Origin: Nannocystis sp. RBIL2 | GTDB taxonomy: Bacteria; Myxococcota_A; Polyangia; Nannocystales; Nannocystaceae | Reading direction: 5' to 3' | Length of the DNA stretch: 64,000 nt | Assembly (NCBI RefSeq): GCF_026626745.1 | Contig: NZ_JAPNJW010000002.1 | Span: forward strand, 3,000,151-3,064,150 | Shown here: positions 7,771-16,126 of the stretch, piece by piece | Layout of the letters: each line of letters begins with the position of its first letter | Numbering within the stretch: position 1 is the first letter of the stretch | Notes under the pieces: generated by a model | Databases searched by the model: none | What the model was told of the DNA's origin: nothing | The model's input: the letters and a program-made list of their open reading frames with translations, nothing else | Program-made: the position numbers and the translations under genes

Positions 7771-8541
7771 TCAGAACTCGAAGCCGCAGCACTCGAACGC
7801 GATGTCCGCCTTCTCGTACGGCTCGAGGTCGCAGAACCCTTCGGAGGCGCCGCACGTGCCCATCGCCTCGCCGTCGACGAGGCAGGTGCAGGTGTCGCCC
7901 TCGCACGCGATCTCCTCCGCCGGCGCGTTCGGGCACACGTAGCCGTACGAGCACGAGTCCGGGCCCGCGCTCGAGCTGAGGTTCTGGCAGTCCGGCTCCC
8001 CGCACGCCTCCGGGAGCGCGTCCTCCTCCGCGGCGCAGCTGGGCCACTCCTCGGCCACCAGCTCCTCGCACGTCAGCCCGCCGACGCACTGGTAGAGCGC
8101 GACCGAGGGCGCGATGCACATGCCGCCGGGGGTGTTGTCGGCGCAGTCGAGCTTGCAGGAGGCGACGTCGCGGTACTGGGGCTCCCAATCACAGGCGATG
8201 AACTTCTCGCACAGCGACTCGCAGGCCGCGTCGAGCTCGGGCGGGACCACGTCGCCGGTGGTGGTGTCAGGATCCTCGGTGGTCGCGTCGGTGTCGCCGT
8301 CGGTCATGGCCTCGGTCGCTCCCTCCGTCACGCCGTCCGTCGAGGTCGGCGCAGTCGTCTCCGTGGGCGACGTCGGCTCGGCGCTCGTCGTGTCGGTCGT
8401 GGCGTCGCTGCCCGCCGTGGCGTCGGTGCCTGCAGTGGCGTCCGTGTCGGTCGTCACCGGCTCTCCCGCGGGGCACGCAGTGAGTGCGAACACTCCGGCG
8501 AGCAGGGAAGCGCGAGCGAAAGAAAGAGAAGGCGTGTTCAT
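7771..8541 (-). CDS. Lipoprotein with Thr/Asp/Glu-rich linker and Cys-rich domain
   Basis: A 256-residue putative surface lipoprotein. The signal peptide ends in LTAC (lipobox). It is followed by about 80 residues built almost only of Thr, Asp, Glu, Ala, Ser and Gly with quasi-repeats such as DATAGTDATAGSDATTD, a low-complexity linker typical of Nannocystis-type lipoproteins. The C-terminal ~150 residues hold some 20 cysteines, suggesting a disulfide-stabilised extracellular domain of unknown function. The ATG at 8541 is preceded 7 bases upstream by TACTCC, a -10-like hexamer. It lies between two NADAR genes but in the opposite direction; a functional link is not evident. Confidence 0.8.
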   Translation of the reverse strand: MNTPSLSFARASLLAGVFALTACPAGEPVTTDTDATAGTDATAGSDATTDTTSAEPTSPTETTAPTSTDGVTEGATEAMTDGDTDATTEDPDTTTGDVVPPELDAACESLCEKFIACDWEPQYRDVASCKLDCADNTPGGMCIAPSVALYQCVGGLTCEELVAEEWPSCAAEEDALPEACGEPDCQNLSSSAGPDSCSYGYVCPNAPAEEIACEGDTCTCLVDGEAMGTCGASEGFCDLEPYEKADIAFECCGFEF

Positions 8542-8963
8542 GCCGGGCGGAGTAGCCGGACCCGCGAGAAAAATTGCGGCGTCCTTCGCGCAAGCGAAAA
8601 CGAAGACGCAACGCCCGTGGACGCCACGCAGCGCCCTTCGCCGCGCATCACGAGCGGCGGCGAGCGAGATGAGCTTCCTCCCGCAGATCGCGGCATCATC
8701 CCGGGAAATTGCGTAAGCCCGGTCCCTGGCGCCGAGCGAACTCTCCGGTCCTCCCACGAAGTGGCACGAATCGCGCTGCGCGTCGTGAGCTCGCGTCACG
8801 TCCGCTCGCGCGCTCGCTCACGACGACGGACACCCGCTCCCCGTCGAGTTCTTTCATCCGGGCACGAGTACCGCGCCAGACGCGGCCCTCCGGTCAAAGG
8901 GCGCACCGTCATCGGGGCTGCGCCCTCGACCTCGCGCGAACGTCGCTGCTATGGTCGCCGCGC
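8542..8963. other. Divergent intergenic region
   Basis: This 422-bp stretch separates the Cys-rich lipoprotein and the second NADAR gene. It holds -10-like hexamers at both ends (8549-8554 minus, 8950-8955 plus). No coding or RNA feature was recognised in the middle. Confidence 0.4.
8950..8955 (+). promoter_or_regulatory. Candidate -10 (TATGGT) for the second NADAR gene
   Basis: TATGGT ends 8 bases before the ATG at 8964, fitting the leaderless layout repeated across the window. No -35 box was recognised. Confidence 0.35.
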
Positions 8964-9479
8964 ATGCGACACGACGAATTCGACGGCTCGCAGGTGATCG
9001 AGACCGAGACGATGGTGCTGTTCTGGCAGCCGCCGGCCGCGTTCGGCCAGTGGACCCCGTCGCGGTTCGAGGTCGACGGCGTGACCTACGGCTGCGCCGA
9101 GCAATTCATGATGGCCGAGAAGGCGCGGCTGTTCGGCGACGAGGCCACGCGCGCCAAGATCCTCGCCACCGACTCGCCCAGGCAGCACAAGGCCCTCGGG
9201 CGCGAGGTCGCCGGCTTCGTGCAGGCGGTGTGGGACCGCGAGTGCCTCGAGATCGTGGTGCGCGGCAACCGGGCGAAGTTCACGCAAAACCCGGACCTGC
9301 GCGCCGCCCTGCTGGCCACCGGCGACAAGCTGCTCGTCGAGGCCAGCCCGCTGGACCGCTTGTGGGGCGTCGGCCTGCGCGCCGACGACCCGCGGATCCA
9401 CGACCCCGGCCAGTGGCGCGGCAAGAACCTGCTCGGCGAGGCGCTGATGCGCGTGCGCGCCGAGCTCTCGACCGCGTGA
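8964..9479 (+). CDS. NADAR-domain protein (second, divergent paralogue)
   Basis: A 171-residue NADAR protein of a different subgroup from the one at 7212. Characteristic pieces are ETETMVLFWQPPAAFGQWTPSxF, GCAEQFMMAEKARLFGD, QHKALGREVAGF, VRGNRAKFTQNPDLRAAL, LVEASPLDRLWGVGL and the ending WRGKNLLGEALMRVR. This longer type (FWxxxxFSQWxxxxF) is the usual free-standing NADAR family. Expected activity is N-glycosidic cleavage of an ADP-ribose- or riboflavin-related nucleotide. The ATG at 8964 is favoured by the -10-like TATGGT 8 bases before it. Having two distinct NADAR genes 1.3 kb apart suggests separate substrates. Confidence 0.88.
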   Translation: MRHDEFDGSQVIETETMVLFWQPPAAFGQWTPSRFEVDGVTYGCAEQFMMAEKARLFGDEATRAKILATDSPRQHKALGREVAGFVQAVWDRECLEIVVRGNRAKFTQNPDLRAALLATGDKLLVEASPLDRLWGVGLRADDPRIHDPGQWRGKNLLGEALMRVRAELSTA

Positions 9480-9522
9480 CCGCGACACCGAGCGGCCCGC
9501 GGGGGTTGCTCATGCTCTTGAT

Positions 9523-10257
9523 TCACGGACTCGCCCTGCTCTCTGAATTTCGCGGGGGCCGTGTCTCACACGACATTGTCAGGTAGGGAGGTCCGCTCGG
9601 GCGGCTACTCGCTAGCGGGTGGCCACGCCGGGTCTTCTGTGCAGGCCGAGCTCCGGCGCGGCAGGCGACTGGTCGCCGCCCGAGGCGATGCCGTCGCGCA
9701 TCAGCGCCACCTTGGGGAGCGTCAAGTGCTCGCGCCGCAGTCTGGCGCCGAGCGGATGCGCGGACGAGCTTGGTAAGGCCGATGATCCCCAGGACGCCCA
9801 GGGCCTTCGTCCACCAGCCTGGGTAGAAGATGAAGAAGAGGAACGCGAGATTGACGACGTGATGTACCAGGCGGTCGTACCTTCCGAACCACCGGGTCAT
9901 GAATTCCTCGTAGTCATCGAGGCCGCTCAAACGAGAGACGGGCGCAGGTACTTCCTCTGGCGAGGAGGACTCTATATCCGCATCAGCAACCAGCATGCGC
10001 CGATGCCGCTGGGCGAGCCGCTTGCGGGTGAGCCGCTCCACGAGCCCCCCCCAGAGTTGATGGTATAGGTAGAAGCCCAGCGCGGTCTGCCACCAAACCA
10101 CCTTGAAATGCAGCGTGAGCGGAAAGATAATGCCGAAGAAAGGCAGCCAGAAGATGAGCGCGATGGGCGTCAGCAATGCCCGCGCCCAGAATTGGTCAGT
10201 CGGCAACCAGCCCCACGGCTGGGGAGGAAGCGGCGTATGAACCTTGAGCACAGGCAT
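9523..10257 (-). CDS. Membrane protein of unknown function, probable C-terminal frameshift
   Basis: From the ATG at 10257 the protein has an aromatic-rich N-terminus, two hydrophobic segments (about residues 20-45 and 50-70), a basic loop, and a third hydrophobic segment (about 135-160: LVHHVVNLAFLFFIFYPGWW). Near 9765 the coding bias leaves this frame: downstream codons become A/T-ended and Arg-rich. A neighbouring frame then reads RLRREHLTLPKVALMRDG with good G/C third positions and stops at 9612. A one-base indel therefore seems likely. The true protein may end at 9612 rather than 9523. Codon use is less GC-biased than in neighbouring genes. No family is recognised. Confidence 0.55.
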   Translation of the reverse strand: MPVLKVHTPLPPQPWGWLPTDQFWARALLTPIALIFWLPFFGIIFPLTLHFKVVWWQTALGFYLYHQLWGGLVERLTRKRLAQRHRRMLVADADIESSSPEEVPAPVSRLSGLDDYEEFMTRWFGRYDRLVHHVVNLAFLFFIFYPGWWTKALGVLGIIGLTKLVRASARRQTAARALDAPQGGADARRHRLGRRPVACRAGARPAQKTRRGHPLASSRPSGPPYLTMSCETRPPRNSESRASP

Positions 10258-10271
10258 GGTCCCGTCTTGGG

Positions 10272-10910
10272 CTAGTTCTGCGCACTCGTGCATTTGTTAT
10301 GCACGATGGCCCCGGTTTCCTTCCCCAGCCCACCGCCCAGACCGAGACAGGCGGCGGTGCCAAGACCCACCGTCCCCAATTCACAGCCAGCGAACACGCC
10401 GGCGGCGATTGCGAGGCCGCTGATTCCGGCCGCGATACTGCAAAGGAGCCCTCGCGACTGCGCCAGGACCGTGATGACCACATCGTGGCCCCAGACTTGA
10501 TAGACGCTCGCGGCCAGGAGATACGCTTCCTCACCGGAGAGAGCACCGAACGCCGTGGTCACCGTGGAGACTTCGCCCTCCACGAATTGCTGCTCGGCGA
10601 GCACGCGCTGGTCGAGAGTCAGCCGCGCCACGCCGGTACCATCCTGGTCCATGCGCGTGGCGATGGTCACGTGACCGAGCGCGAGGTGATAGTCGACCTG
10701 CATGTGGAGTTCGTCCGCGGTCTCCACGAAGGCGTCGACCTGATGAACATCGATCGGCAATTCGAGCCTACTCAACACCGTCTCCACGTCAGCCTCGGCG
10801 GCAGCGTCCCCTGTGGGCGCCCTGTCCGAAACCTCAGCCAGCTCGCGCGGCGGGGGACTGGCCGCGGGCGCCGCGAGGAGCGAAACGGTGATGACGAGCT
10901 CAGTGAGCAT
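10272..10910 (-). CDS. Secreted or membrane-associated protein of unknown function
   Basis: The ATG at 10910 gives a typical signal peptide (LTELVITVSLLAAPAAS). The mature part (about residues 20-150) is a soluble domain with EDxExVLSRLELPIDVHQVD-like helices and beta strands. The C-terminus (about 155-205) is a Gly/Ala-rich hydrophobic stretch that could insert into a membrane, with two pairs of cysteines. An upstream TTG at 10925 is possible but would blunt the signal peptide. It lies 14 bp upstream of the membrane protein at 9523-10257 on the same strand, so the two probably form an operon. No known family is recognised. Confidence 0.65.
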   Translation of the reverse strand: MLTELVITVSLLAAPAASPPPRELAEVSDRAPTGDAAAEADVETVLSRLELPIDVHQVDAFVETADELHMQVDYHLALGHVTIATRMDQDGTGVARLTLDQRVLAEQQFVEGEVSTVTTAFGALSGEEAYLLAASVYQVWGHDVVITVLAQSRGLLCSIAAGISGLAIAAGVFAGCELGTVGLGTAACLGLGGGLGKETGAIVHNKCTSAQN

Positions 10911-11383
10911 AGCCCGCCATGGCAAAGGCTGGGCCGATCACAAGCGGACGGCAACAGATTCCCGGCCGCGAGCGCCGAGCGCCGCGCTCTACAGGCTCTT
11001 CCGGTATTTACGGCGGCCCTCCCTTTTCCTACTCGGAGCCAGCCGCGCGCCGACCCCGGCCGGTGCGCCCACCGTCGCGCTCAGGACTCTTCGAGACGCG
11101 CCGCGGCAACTCCGCTCGCTGGGGGTTGCTGCTCCGGGCTGCCGTCCAGGCGATGCGCGCGCGCTCGAACGGGCTCGGAGCGCAACCCAAGACGCCTGCG
11201 CCGACCGAGCCTACAGAGTCGACCACGTGACGCGAGAGTCGGGCGGCCGTCAGCGCACTGAGGAAAGGGCCGGGTCCGCTCGTGCTCAGAAAAGAGCTTG
11301 GCTCTTGATGAGCTTTTGATAGAGCGGTTATCGACTGTCACACGACAACCGCACGTCGAGACCCCGCAGCCGCCGCGCTGCGC
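10911..11383. other. Intergenic region
   Basis: This 473-bp stretch lies between the secreted-protein start and the SDR stop. Short open frames here have poor codon bias. A terminator-like hairpin for the SDR gene is found at 11292-11306; otherwise nothing is seen. Confidence 0.4.
11292..11306 (-). terminator. Possible intrinsic terminator of the SDR gene
   Basis: AAGAGC-TTG-GCTCTT is a perfect 6-bp hairpin. On the minus strand it is followed by TTCTGA, and the A/T pairs extend the stem. It lies about 80 bp past the SDR stop. The stem is short, so the call is weak. Confidence 0.35.
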
Positions 11384-12163
11384 TCACAGCCGATAGCCGC
11401 CGGTGACCTCGATGCGTTGCCCGGTGATCCAGCGGCTCTCGGGCGCGAGCAGCATCGCCACCGCGCCCGCGACGTCCTCCGGCTCGCCGAGGCGCCCGAG
11501 CGGCGTCTCGGCGGCGACCACCTTCTGCAGCTCGGGGTCCCGCATCACCCCGCCGCCGAAGTCCGTGGCGATGCCGCCCGGCGCGACGACGTTCACCGCG
11601 ATCCGCCGCGGCCCGAGCTCGACCGCGAGCGCGCGCGTGATCACCTCGATCGCGCCCTTCACCGCGCCGTACACGGAGAAACCCGGGGACACGAAGCGGG
11701 CCAGCCCGGTCGACATGTTGACGATGCGCCCCCCGTCGGCGAGCAGCGGGAGCAGCTTCTGCGTCAGGAAGAACGGCCCCTTGAAATGGACCGCGACGAG
11801 CTCGTCGAACACCGCCTCGCTCGTCTGCGCGATCGGCGTGTAGCCGCCGATCCCGGCGTTGTGGACCAAGAAGTCGAACGCTTCGCGGTCCCACGCTCGC
11901 CGCAGCTCGCCGCGCACCGCCGCCGCGAACGCCTCGAACGTGCCGGACCTGCCGACGTCGAGCTGGAGCGCGACTGCGCGGCGACCCCTGGCCTCGACTG
12001 CGCCGACGACCTCGTGCGCCTCGCGCTCAGCGGACAGGTACGTGAGGATGACATCGACGCCGCGCTCGGCGAGCAGGAGGGCCGTGGCGCGACCGATACC
12101 GCGGCTGCCGCCGGTGACGAGCGCGATCGGGGGGACGGCGTGAGGGACGGGCTGAGCTTTCAT
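11384..12163 (-). CDS. SDR-family NAD(P)-dependent oxidoreductase
   Basis: A 259-residue classical short-chain dehydrogenase/reductase. It shows the cofactor-binding TGGSRGIG (residues 17-24), the NAG motif (VHNAGIGGY), the catalytic Ser (NMSTG) and the YGAVKGA Tyr-x-x-x-Lys pair. The C-terminus carries PGGIATDF and WITGQRIEVTGGYRL, typical of 3-oxoacyl-ACP-reductase-like members. The preferred cofactor is uncertain: the Arg after TGGS favours NADPH. It is divergent from an HxlR-type regulator 71 bp away, which very probably controls it. The substrate is unknown; such pairs often respond to reactive carbonyls or quinones (family knowledge). Confidence 0.88.
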   Translation of the reverse strand: MKAQPVPHAVPPIALVTGGSRGIGRATALLLAERGVDVILTYLSAEREAHEVVGAVEARGRRAVALQLDVGRSGTFEAFAAAVRGELRRAWDREAFDFLVHNAGIGGYTPIAQTSEAVFDELVAVHFKGPFFLTQKLLPLLADGGRIVNMSTGLARFVSPGFSVYGAVKGAIEVITRALAVELGPRRIAVNVVAPGGIATDFGGGVMRDPELQKVVAAETPLGRLGEPEDVAGAVAMLLAPESRWITGQRIEVTGGYRL

Positions 12164-12217
12164 GCCCTGGTGATGCCGTACGGCCTACGTGGCGGCTAGA
12201 GACGCTTTCGTCCTATA

Positions 12218-12233
12218 GTGACCAAAAGGTAAC
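12218..12233. promoter_or_regulatory. Candidate HxlR operator GTGACC-AAAA-GGTAAC
   Basis: An inverted repeat with 6-bp arms (one mismatch) around AAAA lies between the divergent SDR and HxlR genes, ending 1 base before the regulator's ATG. It overlaps a TATAGT hexamer (12213-12218). HxlR/YodB-type regulators bind short A/T-centred inverted repeats in such shared intergenic regions, so autorepression and control of the SDR gene are likely. Confidence 0.5.
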
Positions 12234-12234
12234 C

Positions 12235-12609
12235 ATGCCCGTCTTCAAGGAGCTGCCTCTCGTACCGGCCGAGCGCGCGATCAAGGTGCTCGGCGGGCGC
12301 TGGAAGGTGTTCGTCCTGTATTTTTTGTTCGACGGCCCCAGGCGGCTCTCCGAGCTGCGTCGCCTGATCCCCGGAGTCAGCCAGAAGGTCCTCGTGCAGG
12401 CGCTGCGCGAGCTGGAGGAGCACGGCATCGTCCACCGCGAGGTGTTCGCAGAGGTGCCGCCGCGCGTCGTCTACAGCGCGACCGACCTCGGCCTCACCTT
12501 GCGCCCGATCGTCGGCTCGCTGTGCGAATGGGGCCGCCTTCACGCTGCCGAGCTCACCGGGCTCGACGAGCCCGCGTCCGCCGCTCGACGTCGCCGGCCC
12601 TCGTCGTGA
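12235..12609 (+). CDS. HxlR-family transcriptional regulator
   Basis: A 124-residue winged-helix regulator of the HxlR/YodB family. Family marks are the start of the domain (AIKVLGGRWKVFVLYFL), the RRLSELRRLIPGVSQKVLVQALRELEEHGIVHRE recognition region, and the wing VFAEVPPRVVYSATDLG. The Cys usually found near the N-terminus of redox-sensing members (before LxxxxGKW) is absent; the only Cys is in SLCEWG. It may therefore sense a ligand rather than oxidation. The C-terminal ~15 residues are Arg-rich and unconserved. It is divergent from an SDR oxidoreductase with a candidate shared operator immediately upstream. Confidence 0.88.
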   Translation: MPVFKELPLVPAERAIKVLGGRWKVFVLYFLFDGPRRLSELRRLIPGVSQKVLVQALRELEEHGIVHREVFAEVPPRVVYSATDLGLTLRPIVGSLCEWGRLHAAELTGLDEPASAARRRRPSS

Positions 12610-12654
12610 CCGGCGCTCGAGAGCCGTCGCGGTCCCCGCTCCTCGGCGCCTCGA

Positions 12655-13482
12655 TCACGCCTCGTCGTCGCCATCCTCGCTCACGTCGTAATCGTCGTCG
12701 AGGTCCTCGACCGCGCCGCGCAGCCCCGCCGCGGTGAACGCCAGGCGCGACGCCTCACCCGAGCCGTTGCCGGTGAGCACGATCCGCTGCAGCTGCCGCG
12801 CCTCCGGACAGGCCGCCAGGGCGATCAGCGCCGCCTCCCCGAGGTCGTTGTGCGACAGATCGATCCATCGCAGCGCCGGCGCACGGCGCAGCAGCTCGAT
12901 CAGCGCCGCCGCGGGATCGTCCCAGCTCGCCAGCGCGTGCGACAGGTTCAGCGCGTGCAACCCCGCGAGGAACGGCGCAGCCAACAGCAGCTCCGGGCTC
13001 TCGAGCCAGACCATCGGGCCCGGCGAATAGGGGTTGTCGTCGGAGAAGAACTCCATGTCGAGGCTGCGGAGCGCGCCGAGCTCCCGCGCCTGGAACACCC
13101 GCTCCTGCTCGGTGCGCGCGTCGGCGACCAGGTCGTCGTATTCGTCGCCGAGGATGTCGTGCGCGTCGTCGTCGCGCTGCGTCAGCGGCCGGAACTCCTC
13201 GAAATGCGTCATCGCCCAGCGGTCGCTCAGCAGCAGCGCGTTCGCCAGCGCCGCCTCCGGCAAGCTGCCGCGCGCCGCCAGGCGATACGTCCACTGCAAC
13301 GGCAGCAGCCGCCGCACCGAGTCGGGCCAGCGCGCCAGCGCGGGGGCCAGCGCCTCGGCCCACGCCGCCAGGTCCTCGCCGGCCGCCCGCCGGGCCTCCA
13401 GCGCCGCGGTGAGCTCGTCCCACGCCGCTACGCTCGCCTCCCCGCGCACCAGTTCGAATTCGCGCTCCATCCCCGACGGCAT
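12655..13482 (-). CDS. Leucine-rich-repeat protein
   Basis: A 275-residue cytoplasmic-looking protein. The N-terminal ~60 residues (WDELTAALEARRAAGEDLAAW) resemble the short helical leader often found ahead of myxobacterial LRR proteins. Two or three leucine-rich repeats follow in the C-terminal half (LHALNLSHALASWD, LRWIDLSHNDLGEAALIALA, LQRIVLTGNGSG). The tail is Asp/Glu-rich (DLDDDYDVSEDGDDEA). LRR proteins of this sort usually act in protein binding; no enzyme signature is visible. The start could be the ATG at 13482 or the one at 13470; no ribosome-binding site decides. It lies 97 bp downstream of pnkp on the same strand and might be cotranscribed with the RNA-repair genes. Confidence 0.7.
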   Translation of the reverse strand: MPSGMEREFELVRGEASVAAWDELTAALEARRAAGEDLAAWAEALAPALARWPDSVRRLLPLQWTYRLAARGSLPEAALANALLLSDRWAMTHFEEFRPLTQRDDDAHDILGDEYDDLVADARTEQERVFQARELGALRSLDMEFFSDDNPYSPGPMVWLESPELLLAAPFLAGLHALNLSHALASWDDPAAALIELLRRAPALRWIDLSHNDLGEAALIALAACPEARQLQRIVLTGNGSGEASRLAFTAAGLRGAVEDLDDDYDVSEDGDDEA

Positions 13483-13579
13483 GCTGCACGCTGCCAGCGA
13501 TCGTCACGCGCCGTCAACGAGCCATACACCGACGCCGGCGCGAATCACCGCAGTCCGCGGCTCCCGTGATTGCGACGCA

Positions 13580-16126
13580 TCACAATCGCGGATCGACCGG
13601 CTCGCTCTCGAGCGCCAGCACCGCGAACACGCACTCGTGCACGCGGCGCAGCGGCTCGCGGCGGACGAACCGCTCGAGCGCCTCGAGCCCCAGCGCGAAC
13701 TCGCGGATCGCCAGCGAGCGCTTGCTCCCGAGCCCGCGGGCGCGCAGGCGCCCGAGGTGCTCCGGCGCCGTGTACTCGGGCCCGTAGATGATGCGCAGGT
13801 ACTCCGGCCCACGGCACTTGATCGCCGGCTGCATCAGCCCCTTCGGCCCCTTCGCCACGAAGTCGAACGGCTTGACCACCATCCCCTCGCCGCCCGCCGC
13901 GGTGAGCTCTTCCCACCAGGCGATCACCGCCGCGCAGCCCTCCTCGTCCTCCGTATCCACCACCCGATACGGCGTCGCCAGCAGCATCTCCGGCGCCGGC
14001 GCGCACAGCCGGGCCAGCGTCTCCATGTGCCACACGTGATCGCGGTCGACGTGGACCCGGCCCTCGCTCGCCAGCAGGTGGAACGGCGCGATCTTGTAGT
14101 CGCCCGGGCCCTGCACCGGCCAGCAATAGCGGCGATACGCCTGCCTGTACTTGCGGACATCTTCGAGCCGGCGCTCGTGCGCCGCCAGCAGCCCCGCCAC
14201 CTCGGTCCCGCGCTCCGCCGCCGCTCGCAGCGCCGCCACGCTCGCCTGCAATCCCGCCTCGCCGGCCGCCCCGGTCGGCGCGTACTGCTCGCGCAGCAGC
14301 GCCTGCGCCTTGGCCGACCACGGCAAGATCTCGCAGTCGAGGCACAGCCAGTCCGTGTCGAGCTCGCCCCACAGATCGATCTGCGTCGCGCTGCTCGCCA
14401 CGCGCTCCAGCAGCGCCGCCTCGAGCGCCGCGTCCGCGAAGAACGGCCGCCCCGTGCGGCTGTAGATCACCCCGTGCGCGGCCGTCTGCGCCCCGAAGCG
14501 CCGCGCCAGCGCCCCTGGCGAGCGGCCCACGATCATCACCGCCCGCGAGCCCATGTGCTTCTGCTCGCACACCACCGCGCCGACGCCCGCCTCGCGGTAG
14601 TACGCCAGCGCCTCGGCCGGGTGCTCGAGCAGGCCCTCGCGCTGCGACGTCTCGCTCGGCGACATCGTCGGCGGCAGATAGATCAGCCACCGCGGATCGA
14701 CCGCGAACCGGCTCATCACCTCGAGCGCCGCCGCGCTGTGCTCCGCGGAGATCGTCAGGCTCGGCCGCAGCCGCGTCGACAGGTTGCGCTTGCCGAGCAG
14801 GTCGGCCAGGTCGAGCAACGCGTCGTGCTCTTGCTGGGCCGAGCGCTCCGGCGGCGGCTGCAGCGGCTTCACCGATTCGCAGTAGACCCTCCGCGCCGGC
14901 TCTGCCACCACTTCCAATTCGGGGTACCGCAGCGCCGTCAACGCCCCGCCGTAGACGCAGCCGGTGTCGACGCAGATCGTGCGATTGAGCCACTCGGCGA
15001 CCGGCACCGGCGTGTGGCCGTAGACCACGATCGCCCGCCCGCGGTACTCGCGGGCCCAGTCGTGGCGGACCGGCAGCCCGAATTCGTCGGTCTCCCCGGT
15101 GGTCTCGCCGAACAGCGCGAACTGCCGCACCGCCCCCGACGCCCGCCCCTGCAGCGACTCCTTCAGCCCGGCGTGGGCCACCACCAGGCGCTCGCCGTCG
15201 AGCGTGTAATGGCTGACCAGCGAATCGATGAAGCGCTCGACCCTGCGGCCGAACTCCGGCGGCGCCGCGGCCAGCTGCGCCGCCGTCTCCGCGAACCCGT
15301 GGTTCGGCTTCACGTCCGAGCCGCGCAGGTATCTGTGCAGCTTCATCTCGTGGTTCCCAGGCACGCACAACGCCGCCCCCGCCGCGACCATGTCCATCAC
15401 CAGCCGCAGCACCTCCACGATCTTCGGCCCGCGGTCGACCAGGTCGCCGAGGAAGATCGGCCGCCGGCCCTGCGGATGCGTCACCCGCAGCGCCTCGCCC
15501 TCGCCCTCGATCGCGTAGCCCAGCCGACCGAGCAGCGCCACCAGCTCGTCGAAGCAGCCGTGGATGTCGCCGATGATGTCGAACGGCCCGCGGTCCTCGC
15601 GGCGGTCGCTCCACAGCCGCGCCCGCTCGATCGTCGCCGCCTCGATCTCCTCGCCGCGCAGCACGTACACGTAGCGGAAGCCCTCGCGCTTCAGCTCGCG
15701 CAACGACTGGCGCAGCAGGCTGCACTGCTGGCGAATCAATGGCGCCCCGAGCGAGCGGTCGCTGCGCTGCTGCGACCGCTCGAGGCACACCTTCGTCGGC
15801 ACGTCGAGCACGATCGCCACCGGCATCGCGTGCTTCTCGCGGGCCAGCGCCAGCACCGACTTGCGCGCCTCGGTCTTCACGTTCGTCGCGTCGATCACCG
15901 TCAGCAGCCGGCGGTCGAGCCGCTTGCGGGCGATCGTGAACAGCAGGTCGAACGCGTCGCCGGTCGCCTGCTGATCGTTCTCGTCGTCGGACACCAGCCC
16001 GCGGCAGAAGTCGGACGACAGCACCTCGGTCGGCTTGAAGTGCTTGCGCGCGAACGTGGTCTTGCCCGAGCCGCTGGCGCCGATCATCGCCACCACCGCG
16101 AGCTCGGGGATCACGAGCGCAGTCAT
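13580..16126 (-). CDS. pnkp: Polynucleotide kinase-phosphatase Pnkp (bacterial RNA repair)
   Basis: An 848-residue three-domain enzyme that heals and seals broken RNA ends. The N-terminal kinase has the P-loop GASGSGKTT (16-24). The central metallophosphatase has GDIHG (186-190), GDLVDRG (227-233), GNHE (257-260) and GHTPV. The C-terminal adenylyltransferase (ligase-like) domain begins after about residue 450, with motif I KHMGSR and later motifs GEGMVVKP and IKCRG. Size and domain order match clostridial Pnkp. In that system Pnkp restores 5'-phosphate and 3'-OH ends and, in complex with Hen1, ligates RNA cut by ribotoxins. The ATG at 16126 overlaps the hen1 stop by 4 bp (ATGA), so the pair is translationally coupled. 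Confidence 0.95.
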   Translation of the reverse strand: MTALVIPELAVVAMIGASGSGKTTFARKHFKPTEVLSSDFCRGLVSDDENDQQATGDAFDLLFTIARKRLDRRLLTVIDATNVKTEARKSVLALAREKHAMPVAIVLDVPTKVCLERSQQRSDRSLGAPLIRQQCSLLRQSLRELKREGFRYVYVLRGEEIEAATIERARLWSDRREDRGPFDIIGDIHGCFDELVALLGRLGYAIEGEGEALRVTHPQGRRPIFLGDLVDRGPKIVEVLRLVMDMVAAGAALCVPGNHEMKLHRYLRGSDVKPNHGFAETAAQLAAAPPEFGRRVERFIDSLVSHYTLDGERLVVAHAGLKESLQGRASGAVRQFALFGETTGETDEFGLPVRHDWAREYRGRAIVVYGHTPVPVAEWLNRTICVDTGCVYGGALTALRYPELEVVAEPARRVYCESVKPLQPPPERSAQQEHDALLDLADLLGKRNLSTRLRPSLTISAEHSAAALEVMSRFAVDPRWLIYLPPTMSPSETSQREGLLEHPAEALAYYREAGVGAVVCEQKHMGSRAVMIVGRSPGALARRFGAQTAAHGVIYSRTGRPFFADAALEAALLERVASSATQIDLWGELDTDWLCLDCEILPWSAKAQALLREQYAPTGAAGEAGLQASVAALRAAAERGTEVAGLLAAHERRLEDVRKYRQAYRRYCWPVQGPGDYKIAPFHLLASEGRVHVDRDHVWHMETLARLCAPAPEMLLATPYRVVDTEDEEGCAAVIAWWEELTAAGGEGMVVKPFDFVAKGPKGLMQPAIKCRGPEYLRIIYGPEYTAPEHLGRLRARGLGSKRSLAIREFALGLEALERFVRREPLRRVHECVFAVLALESEPVDPRL

